Shown here piece after piece: positions 18,076 through 26,997 of a stretch of DNA of 64,000 nucleotides. Origin of the DNA: CAZEKB01 sp964512225 (lineage in GTDB: Bacteria > Myxococcota_A > UBA796 > UBA9615); assembly GCA_964512225.1 (NCBI GenBank), contig CAZEKB010000023.1, positions 8,289 through 72,288 on the forward strand. The letters are read 5' to 3'. Under the pieces are notes generated by a model. The model saw only the letters and a list, made by a program, of their open reading frames with translations. It was not told where the DNA came from and searched no databases. A program made the position numbers and the translations under genes. Within the stretch, counting starts at the first letter, position 1, and every line of letters begins with the position of its first letter.

Positions 18076-19956
18076 ATGACGTTCAGGACCCGATTCCCCA
18101 TCGCCCTCGCCGCCGCCTTCGCGGTCGCGGGCTGCACGATCGAAGCCGATCCCAACACCGTCGAGGTCGTGGAGGCCGAGCCCCTCGTGCGCGTCAGCCC
18201 CTCGGCGGGCGGCCAAGGGATGGCCTACGAGGTCAAGCTCCGCGGGCTCAACACCCAGTGGCAGCCGGGGGACGTCACCCTCGACCTCGGCCCCGACATC
18301 CAGATCGCGTCGGTCGAGGTGACCGGCCCCAACCACGCCACGGCCGCGATCCAGGTCGGCGAGAGCGCCCAGCTGGGGTTCCGGCCCATCACCGTCGGGT
18401 TCCTGCGCGACGGCGAGGCCACGAGCTTCACGCTCGAAGGCGACGAAGGCTTCCTGGTGGAGACGGGCGGCTTCACCGTGTCGCCGTCGACCGCGCGCCT
18501 CGGCGAGACGCTCACGATCGACATCGTGGGCACGAACACCAACTTCCAGGACGGGTCCACCTGGGTCGACTTCGGCGAGGGCGTCTTCGTCAACTACGTC
18601 ACGGTGCTGGACGAGACCCACGCCGTCGCCTCGGTCTCCGTGGATCAGCGCGCGTTCCCCGGAAACCACGACATCGTCGTCTTCAACGGCCCCACCGGCT
18701 GGTCGCTGCAGGACGGGCTGTTCGTCGACCGCACCGCCATCGCCATCGAGATCGACCCCGCCTTCGGCAACCAGGGCGAGCAGCTCTCGTTCACGCTGCA
18801 GGGTCGCAACACGCACTTCCAGGACACGACGCTCGTCAACGAGGCCGGGCTGACCGTCCGTCGCACCACGCTCGTGGACCTCGGCCCCAGCATCTGCGTC
18901 AACGAGTTCTGGCCCAACTGCCAGGACCGGGTGCGCCCCGGCGGCGAAGTGCAGGTCGTCAACGGCGAGCTCGCGCTCGGCCAGATGCACATCAGCAACG
19001 GCGCCCAGCCGCAGACGTACGACGTGCGCATGTACGTGCTCGAGGAGCTCCTCGGCGCGCCCCCCGAGGAGTACACGATCGTCGAAGAGGTCATCTGCCA
19101 CGACTGCTTCGAGGTGCGACCCGTCCCGATCAACTGCAAGGACAACCCGGGCGTCAGCCTGTCCTTCAGCATCTCCCGGAACATCAACAACGACACCTGC
19201 GCCATCGAAGAGCGCGTGTCCGCCGGGGTGGTCTTCTACACGCCGCTCGATCCGCCCTGCGGCAACCCCGGCCAGATGCCGCCCCCGCCCTGGGACGTCA
19301 ACGGGATCCTCACGCCCCCGCCCCCGGCCGACTGCCCCGGGCCGCGCACGTGCGACGCGGGCGACTTCGTCTACTTCGAGTCGGATCTCAACGTCATCAC
19401 GATGGCGAAGAACGAGAACCCGTTCACGGGCGAGATCGGCTACTCGCCCATCGCCCCGCTGACGCTCGACGACTACAAGTTCGGCTACGTGGACTACGAC
19501 CTGCGGGCCGAGGGCAGCGACGACCCGACCCAGATCCCGGCGTTCACGATGGAGGACGTGCTCTTCACGCTCCCCGCCGACTTCCAGCTCCTCGAGCCCA
19601 TGGTCTGCGAGAACTTCACGCACGACCCGGCCCTCGAGCTGCCCATCGCCTGGACCCCCGCGCAGACGTACGACGTCGCCGGGCTGTCCTCGGTGTACGC
19701 CACGTCCGACGCGGAGGGGCAGGCCTACCAGCTGCTCGCCTTCCCCTGGGACGACGGCGAGTACGAGTTCCCGTCCGACTGGCTCGGCGCTCTCCCCGAG
19801 GGCGGCGGCTACTTCATCTTCGGCGCCGGCGTGAACGAGCCGAAGTGGTTCCTGGACTTCGGCGAGGGCCCCGTGGGGCTCGAGAACCAGGCTCGCTCGG
19901 GCCTCTCCTACCGCGGCTTCATGCTGCTGCAGGGCGCCGAAGAGGACGAGGAATAG
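18076..19956 (+). CDS. Lipoprotein with IPT/TIG-like repeats
   Basis: 626 residues. The start at 18076 is preceded by GGGGGAGGAG at a good distance. An in-frame ATG at 18040 would add 12 polar residues before the signal peptide and is less likely. The signal peptide ends VAGC. Residues about 30-260 hold three beta-sandwich repeats with the recurring pattern PxxGxxGxxLxFTLxGxNTxFQ (for example IDIVGTNTNFQDGSTWVDFG and SFTLQGRNTHFQDTT), resembling IPT/TIG folds. A Cys-containing domain follows (CVNEFWPNC, CHDC, CKD, CAIEE, CGNPGQ), so disulfides are likely. It is the first gene of the operon and probably an exposed structural or adhesion protein; no enzyme signature seen. Confidence 0.85.
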   Translation: MTFRTRFPIALAAAFAVAGCTIEADPNTVEVVEAEPLVRVSPSAGGQGMAYEVKLRGLNTQWQPGDVTLDLGPDIQIASVEVTGPNHATAAIQVGESAQLGFRPITVGFLRDGEATSFTLEGDEGFLVETGGFTVSPSTARLGETLTIDIVGTNTNFQDGSTWVDFGEGVFVNYVTVLDETHAVASVSVDQRAFPGNHDIVVFNGPTGWSLQDGLFVDRTAIAIEIDPAFGNQGEQLSFTLQGRNTHFQDTTLVNEAGLTVRRTTLVDLGPSICVNEFWPNCQDRVRPGGEVQVVNGELALGQMHISNGAQPQTYDVRMYVLEELLGAPPEEYTIVEEVICHDCFEVRPVPINCKDNPGVSLSFSISRNINNDTCAIEERVSAGVVFYTPLDPPCGNPGQMPPPPWDVNGILTPPPPADCPGPRTCDAGDFVYFESDLNVITMAKNENPFTGEIGYSPIAPLTLDDYKFGYVDYDLRAEGSDDPTQIPAFTMEDVLFTLPADFQLLEPMVCENFTHDPALELPIAWTPAQTYDVAGLSSVYATSDAEGQAYQLLAFPWDDGEYEFPSDWLGALPEGGGYFIFGAGVNEPKWFLDFGEGPVGLENQARSGLSYRGFMLLQGAEEDEE

Positions 19957-19969
19957 GAAGAAGGCCCGC

Positions 19970-20848
19970 ATGACGCGACTCTCGACGAACCTCTCGATCC
20001 TCCTGATCTCCGGCGCGCTCCTGGGCGCGACCGGCTGCCAGGACAACGGGATCCGCGCGCTGAACTTCGGCAAGACGGCGATCATCACCGGCGACTTCGA
20101 CACCGTGGAGCAGCTCATCCAGGAGGTCGCGAACGTCAGCGAGGTCCAGGCGGACATCCACCGCTACCACGGGTACGTCGACGGTCCCCACTTCGAGACC
20201 GAGGTGGACCCGGCCCCCAGCCTCCAGGTGGAAGACCTCCTGCGCGGCAACATCAATACGCTGTCGTCCTTCTCGACCGTCTTCTTCTCCTGCGGCATGC
20301 GGGGCGTGGGCGAGTTCCGATACAACGGCGTGGCCGAGGACGATCACCTCGTCATCGACGGCACGGTGATCGACAACCTGCAGAACACGGCCCGGCGCGG
20401 CGCGAACCTGTACTTCTCCGACTGGACGTACGACTTCGTGAAGGCGTCGTGGCCCGACCAGATCGACTGGCTCGGGGACGACGACCTCGACTCCGCCCAG
20501 AAGGGCATGGCCGGTCCGGTGGCGGCGCGCGTGGTCGACGAGGCGCTCGCCGAGCAGATGGAGGTGCCCGTGGGCACCGAGATCGAGATCGAGTTCAACC
20601 AGAGCGGGTGGGCCGTGATCGAGAGCGTGTCCGACGACGTCGAGGTCCTCGTCGAGGGCGACATCCTCGTGGACGACGTCGAGTCCGGGCAGCCGCGCGC
20701 GATCGCGGGGGCCCCGCTCGTGGTGGCCTTCGACTCGCCCACCGGCAGCGGACGCATCGTCTACACCGCGTTCCACAACGAGGCGCAGCTGACGGACGAC
20801 GCCCGAGACGTCCTCCGCTTCCAGCTCGGCCAGCTCGCAGGAAACTGA
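19970..20848 (+). CDS. Lipoprotein with possible glutamine-amidotransferase-like fold
   Basis: 292 residues; signal peptide ending LGATGC. The remainder has alternating beta strands and helices: KTAIITGDFDTVEQLI at the start, FFSCGMRG near residue 105, NLYFSDWTYDFVKASWP near 145, and a late GRIVYTAFHNEAQ. The placement of FFSCG and of TAFHNE recalls the Cys-elbow and His region of class I glutamine-amidotransferase-like (ThuA/DUF4350-type) folds, but no full catalytic set can be assigned, so this is a weak structural guess. It lies 13 bp after the IPT-like lipoprotein and 4 bp before the von Willebrand-type lipoprotein, clearly in one operon. Confidence 0.8.
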   Translation: MTRLSTNLSILLISGALLGATGCQDNGIRALNFGKTAIITGDFDTVEQLIQEVANVSEVQADIHRYHGYVDGPHFETEVDPAPSLQVEDLLRGNINTLSSFSTVFFSCGMRGVGEFRYNGVAEDDHLVIDGTVIDNLQNTARRGANLYFSDWTYDFVKASWPDQIDWLGDDDLDSAQKGMAGPVAARVVDEALAEQMEVPVGTEIEIEFNQSGWAVIESVSDDVEVLVEGDILVDDVESGQPRAIAGAPLVVAFDSPTGSGRIVYTAFHNEAQLTDDARDVLRFQLGQLAGN

Positions 20849-20852
20849 AGGC

Positions 20853-22646
20853 ATGACCCCACGCATCTTCCGCCGCGGCCTCGCCGCGGGCGTCCTGCTC
20901 GTGTTCGCCTTCGCCGCGGGCGCTTGCGAGAACGACATCCGGCTCTTCGAGAAGACCCAGAACGACGTGTTCGTTCAGGAGCTCCGCCGCAAGGTCGACG
21001 TCCTCCTCGTCGTCGACAACTCGTGCTCGATGATCGACGAGCAGCAGAAGCTCGCCGCGAACTTCGACAACTTCATCGCCCAGTTCCTCAACGCCGAGGT
21101 GAACTACCAGATCGGCGTCACGACCACGGACATGTCCGACCCGACCCAGAGCGGGCGGCTCGTGGGCGATACCAAGATCATCACCGCGGACATCCCCATC
21201 GACGAGGCCCGCGGCCTGTTCCAGGACAACGTCAAGGTCTGCTCCCAGGGCAGCGGCTTCGAGCGCGGGCTGGCGGCGGCAGAGGCCGCGCTCACGACCC
21301 ACATGGACGACGGCGGCGCGAACGTCGGGTTCCTGCGCGAGGACGCGGCCCTGTCGGTCGTGATCGTGTCCGACGAGGACGACCTCAGCCCCAAGCCGGT
21401 CGGCGAGTACCTGACCACGATCAAGGGCGTGAAGGGCGCGGCCGGCTACCGGGACGACACGCTCGTGAACATCTCGTCCGTCGTCGGCGATCCCCCGAGC
21501 GGCTGCGAGCAGCCCGCCCCGGTGATCCCCGACTGCACGGACGGCGTCGACAACGAAGAGGATGAGCCCGACGGCGACGTGGACTGCGCGGACGACGACT
21601 GCGCGACCTCCCGCTGGTGCCTGTTCGACAACTTCGGCGAGCTCGACTGCACGGACGGCGTCGACGACGACAACGACGGCGCGGTGGACTGCGCGGACGC
21701 GGACTGCGGCGGCTTCAACCACTGCCGCGAGAGCGAGTGCGCCGACGGCGAGGACGACGACGGCGACGGCCAGGCCGACTGCCGCGACATGGACTGCCTG
21801 GTGGATCAGCCCGAGGTGTGCGGGGAGCTCGACTGCGAGGACGGCGAGCTGCTGCACAACAGCCCCGACCCCCAGGACCGCGTGCCCAACTTCTGGCTCG
21901 ACTGCGGCGACCCGTCGTGTTTCGCCCAGGAGGAGACCGCCGAGCTGTGCCAGGGCGGGCGGTTCGACATCGGCGTGGACGACCCGACCTGGGGCGGGGG
22001 CTACAAGGACCGCTGCGAGCTCACGGTCGAGTACGACGCCGCCAACGGCAGCCTCGACCAGGCCGACGGCCTCGACATCGACGACGCGTCCGGCCTCGAC
22101 GGCGAGCTGGCGGGCTGCGCGGACCCCGACTGCGCGACCTACTGGCTGTGCGCCGTCCCGAACCTCGACGTGGAGGGCACGGCCGAGTGCGGCGACTGCC
22201 TCGACAACGACGGGGACGGCGCGGAGGACTGCGAGGACCTCGACTGCCTCGAGTCGGACTTCTGCGACAACCCCTACCCGATCGACCCGGGCAGCCGGTA
22301 CATCGACGTGTCGCACCGCAGCGGCGGGATCGTGACGTCGATCTGCGCCGAAGAGTTCTCCGGCCTCGTGCGCGAGCTCGGCCTGAACATCTCGGGCCTG
22401 CGCTCGATCTTCTACCTGTCGTCCTGGCCCCAGCGCGGGAAGATCCAGATGCGCTACAACGACGCCCGGTCGGACGAGCTGATCACCGAGGGGTGGGCCC
22501 ACGACGTCGACCAGAACCGCATCGTCTTCGACGAGGAGGCGATCCCCCCCGAGGGCACGATCATCTACGTCACCTACCCGCGCGCCACCCGACCGCCGTC
22601 CGAACAGGCCGAGCCGGAGCCCGAGTCCGAGGACGACGCCCGATGA
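20853..22646 (+). CDS. von Willebrand factor A-type lipoprotein with Asp/Cys repeats
   Basis: 597 residues. Signal peptide ends AAGAC. Residues about 45-210 form a vWA domain: VDVLLVVDNSCSM supplies the DxSxS metal-ion site, and VIVSDEDDLS the later Asp. Inserted or following it are several Cys/Asp-rich repeats of the type DCTDGVDDDNDGAVDCADADC, familiar as Ca-binding repeats in myxobacterial surface proteins. A conserved-looking C-terminal block (about 480-580) has IKIQMRYN- and VTYPR-type sequence (here KIQMRYNDARSDELIT). Metal-dependent protein binding at the cell surface is the likely role. The next gene's ATG overlaps its stop (ATGA). Confidence 0.87.
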   Translation: MTPRIFRRGLAAGVLLVFAFAAGACENDIRLFEKTQNDVFVQELRRKVDVLLVVDNSCSMIDEQQKLAANFDNFIAQFLNAEVNYQIGVTTTDMSDPTQSGRLVGDTKIITADIPIDEARGLFQDNVKVCSQGSGFERGLAAAEAALTTHMDDGGANVGFLREDAALSVVIVSDEDDLSPKPVGEYLTTIKGVKGAAGYRDDTLVNISSVVGDPPSGCEQPAPVIPDCTDGVDNEEDEPDGDVDCADDDCATSRWCLFDNFGELDCTDGVDDDNDGAVDCADADCGGFNHCRESECADGEDDDGDGQADCRDMDCLVDQPEVCGELDCEDGELLHNSPDPQDRVPNFWLDCGDPSCFAQEETAELCQGGRFDIGVDDPTWGGGYKDRCELTVEYDAANGSLDQADGLDIDDASGLDGELAGCADPDCATYWLCAVPNLDVEGTAECGDCLDNDGDGAEDCEDLDCLESDFCDNPYPIDPGSRYIDVSHRSGGIVTSICAEEFSGLVRELGLNISGLRSIFYLSSWPQRGKIQMRYNDARSDELITEGWAHDVDQNRIVFDEEAIPPEGTIIYVTYPRATRPPSEQAEPEPESEDDAR

Positions 22647-23218
22647 ATCGGCTCGCGGCCCTCTTCGCCGCGCTGTGCGCCTGCGCCCTGATCCTCGGCG
22701 CGGGGGCGTGCGATCAGGCCGAGTGCGAGACGTCCGCCAACTGCCCCCAGGGCGAGGTGTGCAACGCCGACGGGCGGTGCGAGATCCAGACCTGCGGCAG
22801 CTCCCTGGACTGCAACATCGAGGAGTTCTGCGACTTCGAGAGCGGCAACTGCACCAGCGGCTGCCTGAACGACCGCGACTGCCTCCCCACGCACGCCTGC
22901 GAGACCGAGTCGCGCACCTGCGTGCGCCCGGGCTGTCGAAACACCCAGCTCGACTGCAACATGGGCGAGTTCTGCAACAACCTCACGGGCGAGTGCTACG
23001 ACGCCGGGGGGTTCTACTGCTCCACGTGCGAGAGCAGCGAAGACTGCGGCTCCGCCAACAACGTGTGCCTGCGCATGGGCGGCTCGAACCAGACCTACTG
23101 CGGCGTCGACTGCTCCGGCGGTCAGGAGTGCCCGCGCGGGTACGAGTGCGCGCGCGTGCGCAGCCTGGGGGACGTGACGGTCGGCTTCCAGTGCATCGCC
23201 GCCTGCTGGGAGCTCTGA
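22643..23218 (+). CDS. Small Cys-rich lipoprotein
   Basis: 191 residues; signal peptide ends GAGAC. More than twenty cysteines are spread in short repeats C-x5-C-x2-G-x2-C (for example CPQGEVCNADGRC, CNIEEFCDFESGNC, CNMGEFCNNLTGEC). This is the Dickkopf/EGF-like disulfide-rich pattern common in secreted myxobacterial proteins. No catalytic residues seen. It overlaps the vWA gene by four bases and sits 4 bp before the next lipoprotein, so it is likely made with them, perhaps as a binding partner. Confidence 0.85.
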   Translation: MNRLAALFAALCACALILGAGACDQAECETSANCPQGEVCNADGRCEIQTCGSSLDCNIEEFCDFESGNCTSGCLNDRDCLPTHACETESRTCVRPGCRNTQLDCNMGEFCNNLTGECYDAGGFYCSTCESSEDCGSANNVCLRMGGSNQTYCGVDCSGGQECPRGYECARVRSLGDVTVGFQCIAACWEL

Positions 23219-23222
23219 GACC

Positions 23223-26114
23223 ATGCTGCGAGCCGCTCGCCTCGTCCTCGCCCTGGCCTGCGTCGTCGTCGTGGGGTGCCCCACCGACGGGGAGGATCCC
23301 ACCCCCGAGCCCACGCCCCCGGACTGCGACGGCGAGTACACGCCGCCCGAGCTGGCGATCGTCCCCATCGAGGACGGCCGGCCCACCGGCTTCCCCGTGG
23401 ACGTGATCGTCGAGGCCGTGGACGAGGACGGCATCAACAACGTCCTGCTGTACTACCGGACCGAGGGCGTCCTCGACTGGGCCTTCATCTTCCTGAGCGA
23501 GATCCCCGACCAGGAGAACCTGTACGGCGGCCAGATCCCCGCGGGCGTCGTGCGCGAGCCCGGCGTCGACTGGTACATCGTGGCCGAGGACGTGGGCGAG
23601 TGCGCGACCGACGCGCGCCTGCCGCCGGACGCCCCGGACAGCTGGCTGAACTTCAAGACCGAGGTCTCGGTGCACCCCATCCCGGTGTCCGAGAACTTCG
23701 ACACCGAGAACTGCGGCGAGGACCTCGACGACCTGGGCTGGACCTCGTGGATCGGGTCGTTCCCCCAGGAGCGCCACGCCTGGAAGACCGACCCCCGCGG
23801 CCCCCTGTCGGGCGGGTGCTCGGCCTACCACGACGAGGGCATCCCGGGGGGCCTGTGGCCCTGCCCCGCCGACGGCGGCGGCATCGAGCGGGACAACTGG
23901 CTGATCACCCCCGCGCTCGACTTCACCACCAAGGAGGCCGTGGCGGTCCGCTGGTTCGAGCGGCACCGCGAGTCGGGCATCTGCGCCGAGCTGCACGAGC
24001 TGTACGTCAGCACCGGCTCGCCGGACCCGGCGGGCGAGGACTGGCAGCTGCTGGCGGGCGACCTGCCCCTGCCGGGGGCGTCCTGGCAGTCGTCCGACTG
24101 GTACGACCTCACGGAGCTCGCGGGCACCGAGCGCGTCTACCTCGCGCTGCGCTACCTCGGCGGCTCGGCGGGGCGCTGGCAGATCGACGACTTCTACGTG
24201 GGCGAGCCGCTGGCGGACCTCGTGCTCGCCGAAGCGCCGACCCTGGACGAGACCGTCGAGCCCGGCACCACCGGCATCGAGCTCGCGCTGACCGTGCGGA
24301 ACACGTCGGAGCTGTACGGCTCGCCGCAGCTCAACGCGACGCTGACCACGGGCGACGACGACCTCTCCATCACCGCCGCCGAGACCACGCTGCCCCCGCT
24401 GGCCGTGGGCGAGAGCGCGCCCCTGGACGCGAGCTTCGTCTTCGACGTCCTGGCCACGCACCCGGACAACGCGTACCTCGACTTCGGTCTCGTCCTCGAC
24501 GACGGGGACGCGGGCCACACCTGGACCATCCCCATCCGCATGCTCATGGGCCAGGAGAGCTACGTGACCGTCACGGTCACCACGCCCGCCCTCTCGGAGC
24601 TGGACCTGGAGCTGGGCTACGGGTCGTTCGCGGCGCCCACCTTCTCGGTCGCGACCAACAGCGAGCTCCAGCCGGAGGTGCCGGACACGGACACGCGCAC
24701 CTGGCGGCTGGACGTGACGGAGCACGCGGCGGTCCTGCCCCCGGGTCCCGGCGACGCTCGCTGGTACCTCGAGTGGGAGAACGACACGGGCTTCGTGGGC
24801 GCGACGGTCGACTCGCTGGTCTTCGAGGTCGGCGGGGTGCAGTACGCCCCCGAGGACCTGCCCGCCGTCGTGAACGATCGGGAAGGCGACCACCTCCTCT
24901 TCCCGCCCCCGCCGGTGCTCGTGGTCGAGAGCTTCGAGACGGACCCCGATCCGGCGGCCCCGGGCACGAGGGTCACGCTGCAGAACGTCGTCCTGCGCAA
25001 CGACGGCGCGGCCACGGCGGGGGCCGTCGACTGCATCGCGGGCTCGGCTCACCCCCACGCCGTGAACTTCTCCACCGCCCCGTCCGGGTTCGGCGGAGCG
25101 ATCCTCGAGCCCGGGGCGACGGGCACGTCGGACACCGATCTGTCCTTCGACATCGCGCCCCAGCACACCGACAACACCGACATCCCCGTGACGCTGGTAT
25201 GCACGGACGGCGCGGACACGCTCACCCCCGGGCTGGACGTCCCCGTGCCCTACCCGAACATGACGACCCTGTCCGTCCGCATCGACGACGACGCGGGGAA
25301 CGACGACGGCTACGCCGACGCGGGCGAGACCGTGGACGTGTGGATCACCGTCACCAACGACGGCGCGCTCCCCACGGGCGGCGCCGTCACGGCCACGCTG
25401 ACCCCCGCCCCCGCCGACAGCACCGCCGTGTTCGTGGCCCCCGGGAGCACTGCGCTGACCTTCGGCGCGGCGGCCTTCGATCCGGGGACGTCCGCCGAGG
25501 CGGACCAGAGCTTCTCGCTGGCCGTCGACGGCGCGGCGCTCATGGGCGACACGATGGTCTTCGACGCCGTCTACGAGTCCGACGGCGATACCTGGACCGA
25601 GCAGGTCGTCGTCGAGGTCACGGGGCTGCCCTGGACCGACTGCTCCGAGCCGGACGACCCGATGGGGGACAGCGTCGGCACCTTCGACTTCGACATCAAG
25701 GGCTGCGCGAGCCGCAGCGACGACACGCTGCTGCAGATCCGCCTGGACTCCTGGACCCCGTTCAACCCGGCCACGACCGCCGTGTGGTTCTTCCTGTACG
25801 AGGTCCCCCTGCTCTACAGCATCGAGTACGTGCCCCCGGGCCTCGACTTCGAAGAGGGCTGCGTGGCGGGCGACGACATCGTCGGGCCGACGATGATGCC
25901 CACGGTCCTGAGCGACGGGCTCAGCTCGACGGTCCGGCTCCACCTCGACGACCTCGGGACCAACGGCGAGATCGGTCGCAACGTGCAGGTCGCCTTCGGG
26001 GTCGGGTACTGCAGCGAGATCAACTACTGCGACACGTATCCCGTGGGCGCCGTCGCGTTCAGCGGGGGAGCCGCGAGCTGCAACGAGAGCGCGTACATCC
26101 CCATCAACTGGTAG
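23223..26114 (+). CDS. Large lipoprotein with jelly-roll and CARDB-like domains
   Basis: 963 residues. Signal peptide ends VVGC, then a Pro/Thr/Glu linker. After an N-terminal beta domain comes a choice-of-anchor-J/MAM-like jelly roll (about 155-335: ENFDTENCGEDLDDLGWTSW, DNWLITPALDF, WQIDDFYVGEP). This is followed by several repeats typical of CARDB/bacterial conserved domains (LALTVRNTSELYGSPQLNATL, RIDDDAGNDDGYADAGETVDVWITVTNDG) and a C-terminal domain with CSEPDDP and CASRSDD. Similar assemblies occur in gingipain-type and other surface adhesins, but no protease motif is present. It is the last gene of the five-gene lipoprotein operon. Confidence 0.85.
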   Translation: MLRAARLVLALACVVVVGCPTDGEDPTPEPTPPDCDGEYTPPELAIVPIEDGRPTGFPVDVIVEAVDEDGINNVLLYYRTEGVLDWAFIFLSEIPDQENLYGGQIPAGVVREPGVDWYIVAEDVGECATDARLPPDAPDSWLNFKTEVSVHPIPVSENFDTENCGEDLDDLGWTSWIGSFPQERHAWKTDPRGPLSGGCSAYHDEGIPGGLWPCPADGGGIERDNWLITPALDFTTKEAVAVRWFERHRESGICAELHELYVSTGSPDPAGEDWQLLAGDLPLPGASWQSSDWYDLTELAGTERVYLALRYLGGSAGRWQIDDFYVGEPLADLVLAEAPTLDETVEPGTTGIELALTVRNTSELYGSPQLNATLTTGDDDLSITAAETTLPPLAVGESAPLDASFVFDVLATHPDNAYLDFGLVLDDGDAGHTWTIPIRMLMGQESYVTVTVTTPALSELDLELGYGSFAAPTFSVATNSELQPEVPDTDTRTWRLDVTEHAAVLPPGPGDARWYLEWENDTGFVGATVDSLVFEVGGVQYAPEDLPAVVNDREGDHLLFPPPPVLVVESFETDPDPAAPGTRVTLQNVVLRNDGAATAGAVDCIAGSAHPHAVNFSTAPSGFGGAILEPGATGTSDTDLSFDIAPQHTDNTDIPVTLVCTDGADTLTPGLDVPVPYPNMTTLSVRIDDDAGNDDGYADAGETVDVWITVTNDGALPTGGAVTATLTPAPADSTAVFVAPGSTALTFGAAAFDPGTSAEADQSFSLAVDGAALMGDTMVFDAVYESDGDTWTEQVVVEVTGLPWTDCSEPDDPMGDSVGTFDFDIKGCASRSDDTLLQIRLDSWTPFNPATTAVWFFLYEVPLLYSIEYVPPGLDFEEGCVAGDDIVGPTMMPTVLSDGLSSTVRLHLDDLGTNGEIGRNVQVAFGVGYCSEINYCDTYPVGAVAFSGGAASCNESAYIPINW

Positions 26115-26199
26115 CCGCGACACCCGCTCCTTCGTCGCTTATGTTGTAGGCGTTCAGGATCCCCGCCCGCCGATCGGCGAGCGGTCTGCAGGAGTTCGA

Positions 26200-26997
26200 A
26201 TGGCCCCCAAGGCGCTCCCCGACGGATACCACCTCTCGCTCTCCATCTCCCAGTCGCTGTGGTCCGACCTGCTGGGACAAGCCCTCCCGATCCAGGTCGG
26301 GACCGGCGAGTTCGAGCTCATCGAGCAGAGCCGCAAGCTGCTGCACATGGCCGAAGACCAGGTGAAGGGGCTGCTCACCGGCGCCGGCGAGGCCATGGAC
26401 TCGGCCCCCGTCATCGGCGGGTCCGTGGGCAAGGGCGTGCGCGGCAAGCTCAAGGGCGTGGCCAAGCGGGGCCGGAACTTCCTCTCGCGCAAGGTCGAGG
26501 AGAGCGTGAAGGTCACGGGCAACTGGAAGGTCAACGTCGCCAAGGACGGCAGCTCGTTCGACTACCACGACGACGGAGTCACCCTGGACGCGCGCGTCGG
26601 CGTGGAGGTCGAGGGCCGGGCCCTGCTGCTGGGCGACCAGTTCGAGATCCCGTTCACGATCACGCACGACGTCAACGGCACCGCCTCCCTGGACGAGGTG
26701 GGCTTCAACAGCGACCGCAACCAGCTCGAGGGCAGCCTCGGCAGCGTGTCGCTGTCCCTGGGTGAGAGCCTCCCCCTGCGGCTGCTGAAGACCGTCGCCG
26801 ACCGGCTGATCGAGCAGCAGATCATCAAGATGAACCCGCTGCCCCTCATCCCGAGCTCGACCATCGAGAACATGGTCCTGCCCGCGGGCGGGCCGCTGCG
26901 GCTGTCGGCCTCGATCGAGGACCTGTTCGTCGGCATCAACGGCGAAGACCTGACGCTGTCCGTCCGCTTCGCGTTCACGGGCGACGCCGCCGCTTGA
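26200..26997 (+). CDS. Conserved protein of unknown function
   Basis: 265 residues without signal peptide or membrane helix. The N-terminus LSLSISQSLWSDLLGQALPI and the C-terminal segment LIEQQIIKMNPLPLIP...LRLSASIEDLFVGINGEDLTLSVRF suggest two similar beta-rich halves around a basic middle (GKLKGVAKRGRNFLSRKV). The general look recalls lipid-binding tubular folds, but no named family is recognised. The TGA overlaps the TTG start of the guanine-deaminase gene (TTGA), so the two are translationally coupled. It starts 85 bp after the lipoprotein operon; whether it has its own promoter is unclear. Confidence 0.72.
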   Translation: MAPKALPDGYHLSLSISQSLWSDLLGQALPIQVGTGEFELIEQSRKLLHMAEDQVKGLLTGAGEAMDSAPVIGGSVGKGVRGKLKGVAKRGRNFLSRKVEESVKVTGNWKVNVAKDGSSFDYHDDGVTLDARVGVEVEGRALLLGDQFEIPFTITHDVNGTASLDEVGFNSDRNQLEGSLGSVSLSLGESLPLRLLKTVADRLIEQQIIKMNPLPLIPSSTIENMVLPAGGPLRLSASIEDLFVGINGEDLTLSVRFAFTGDAAA

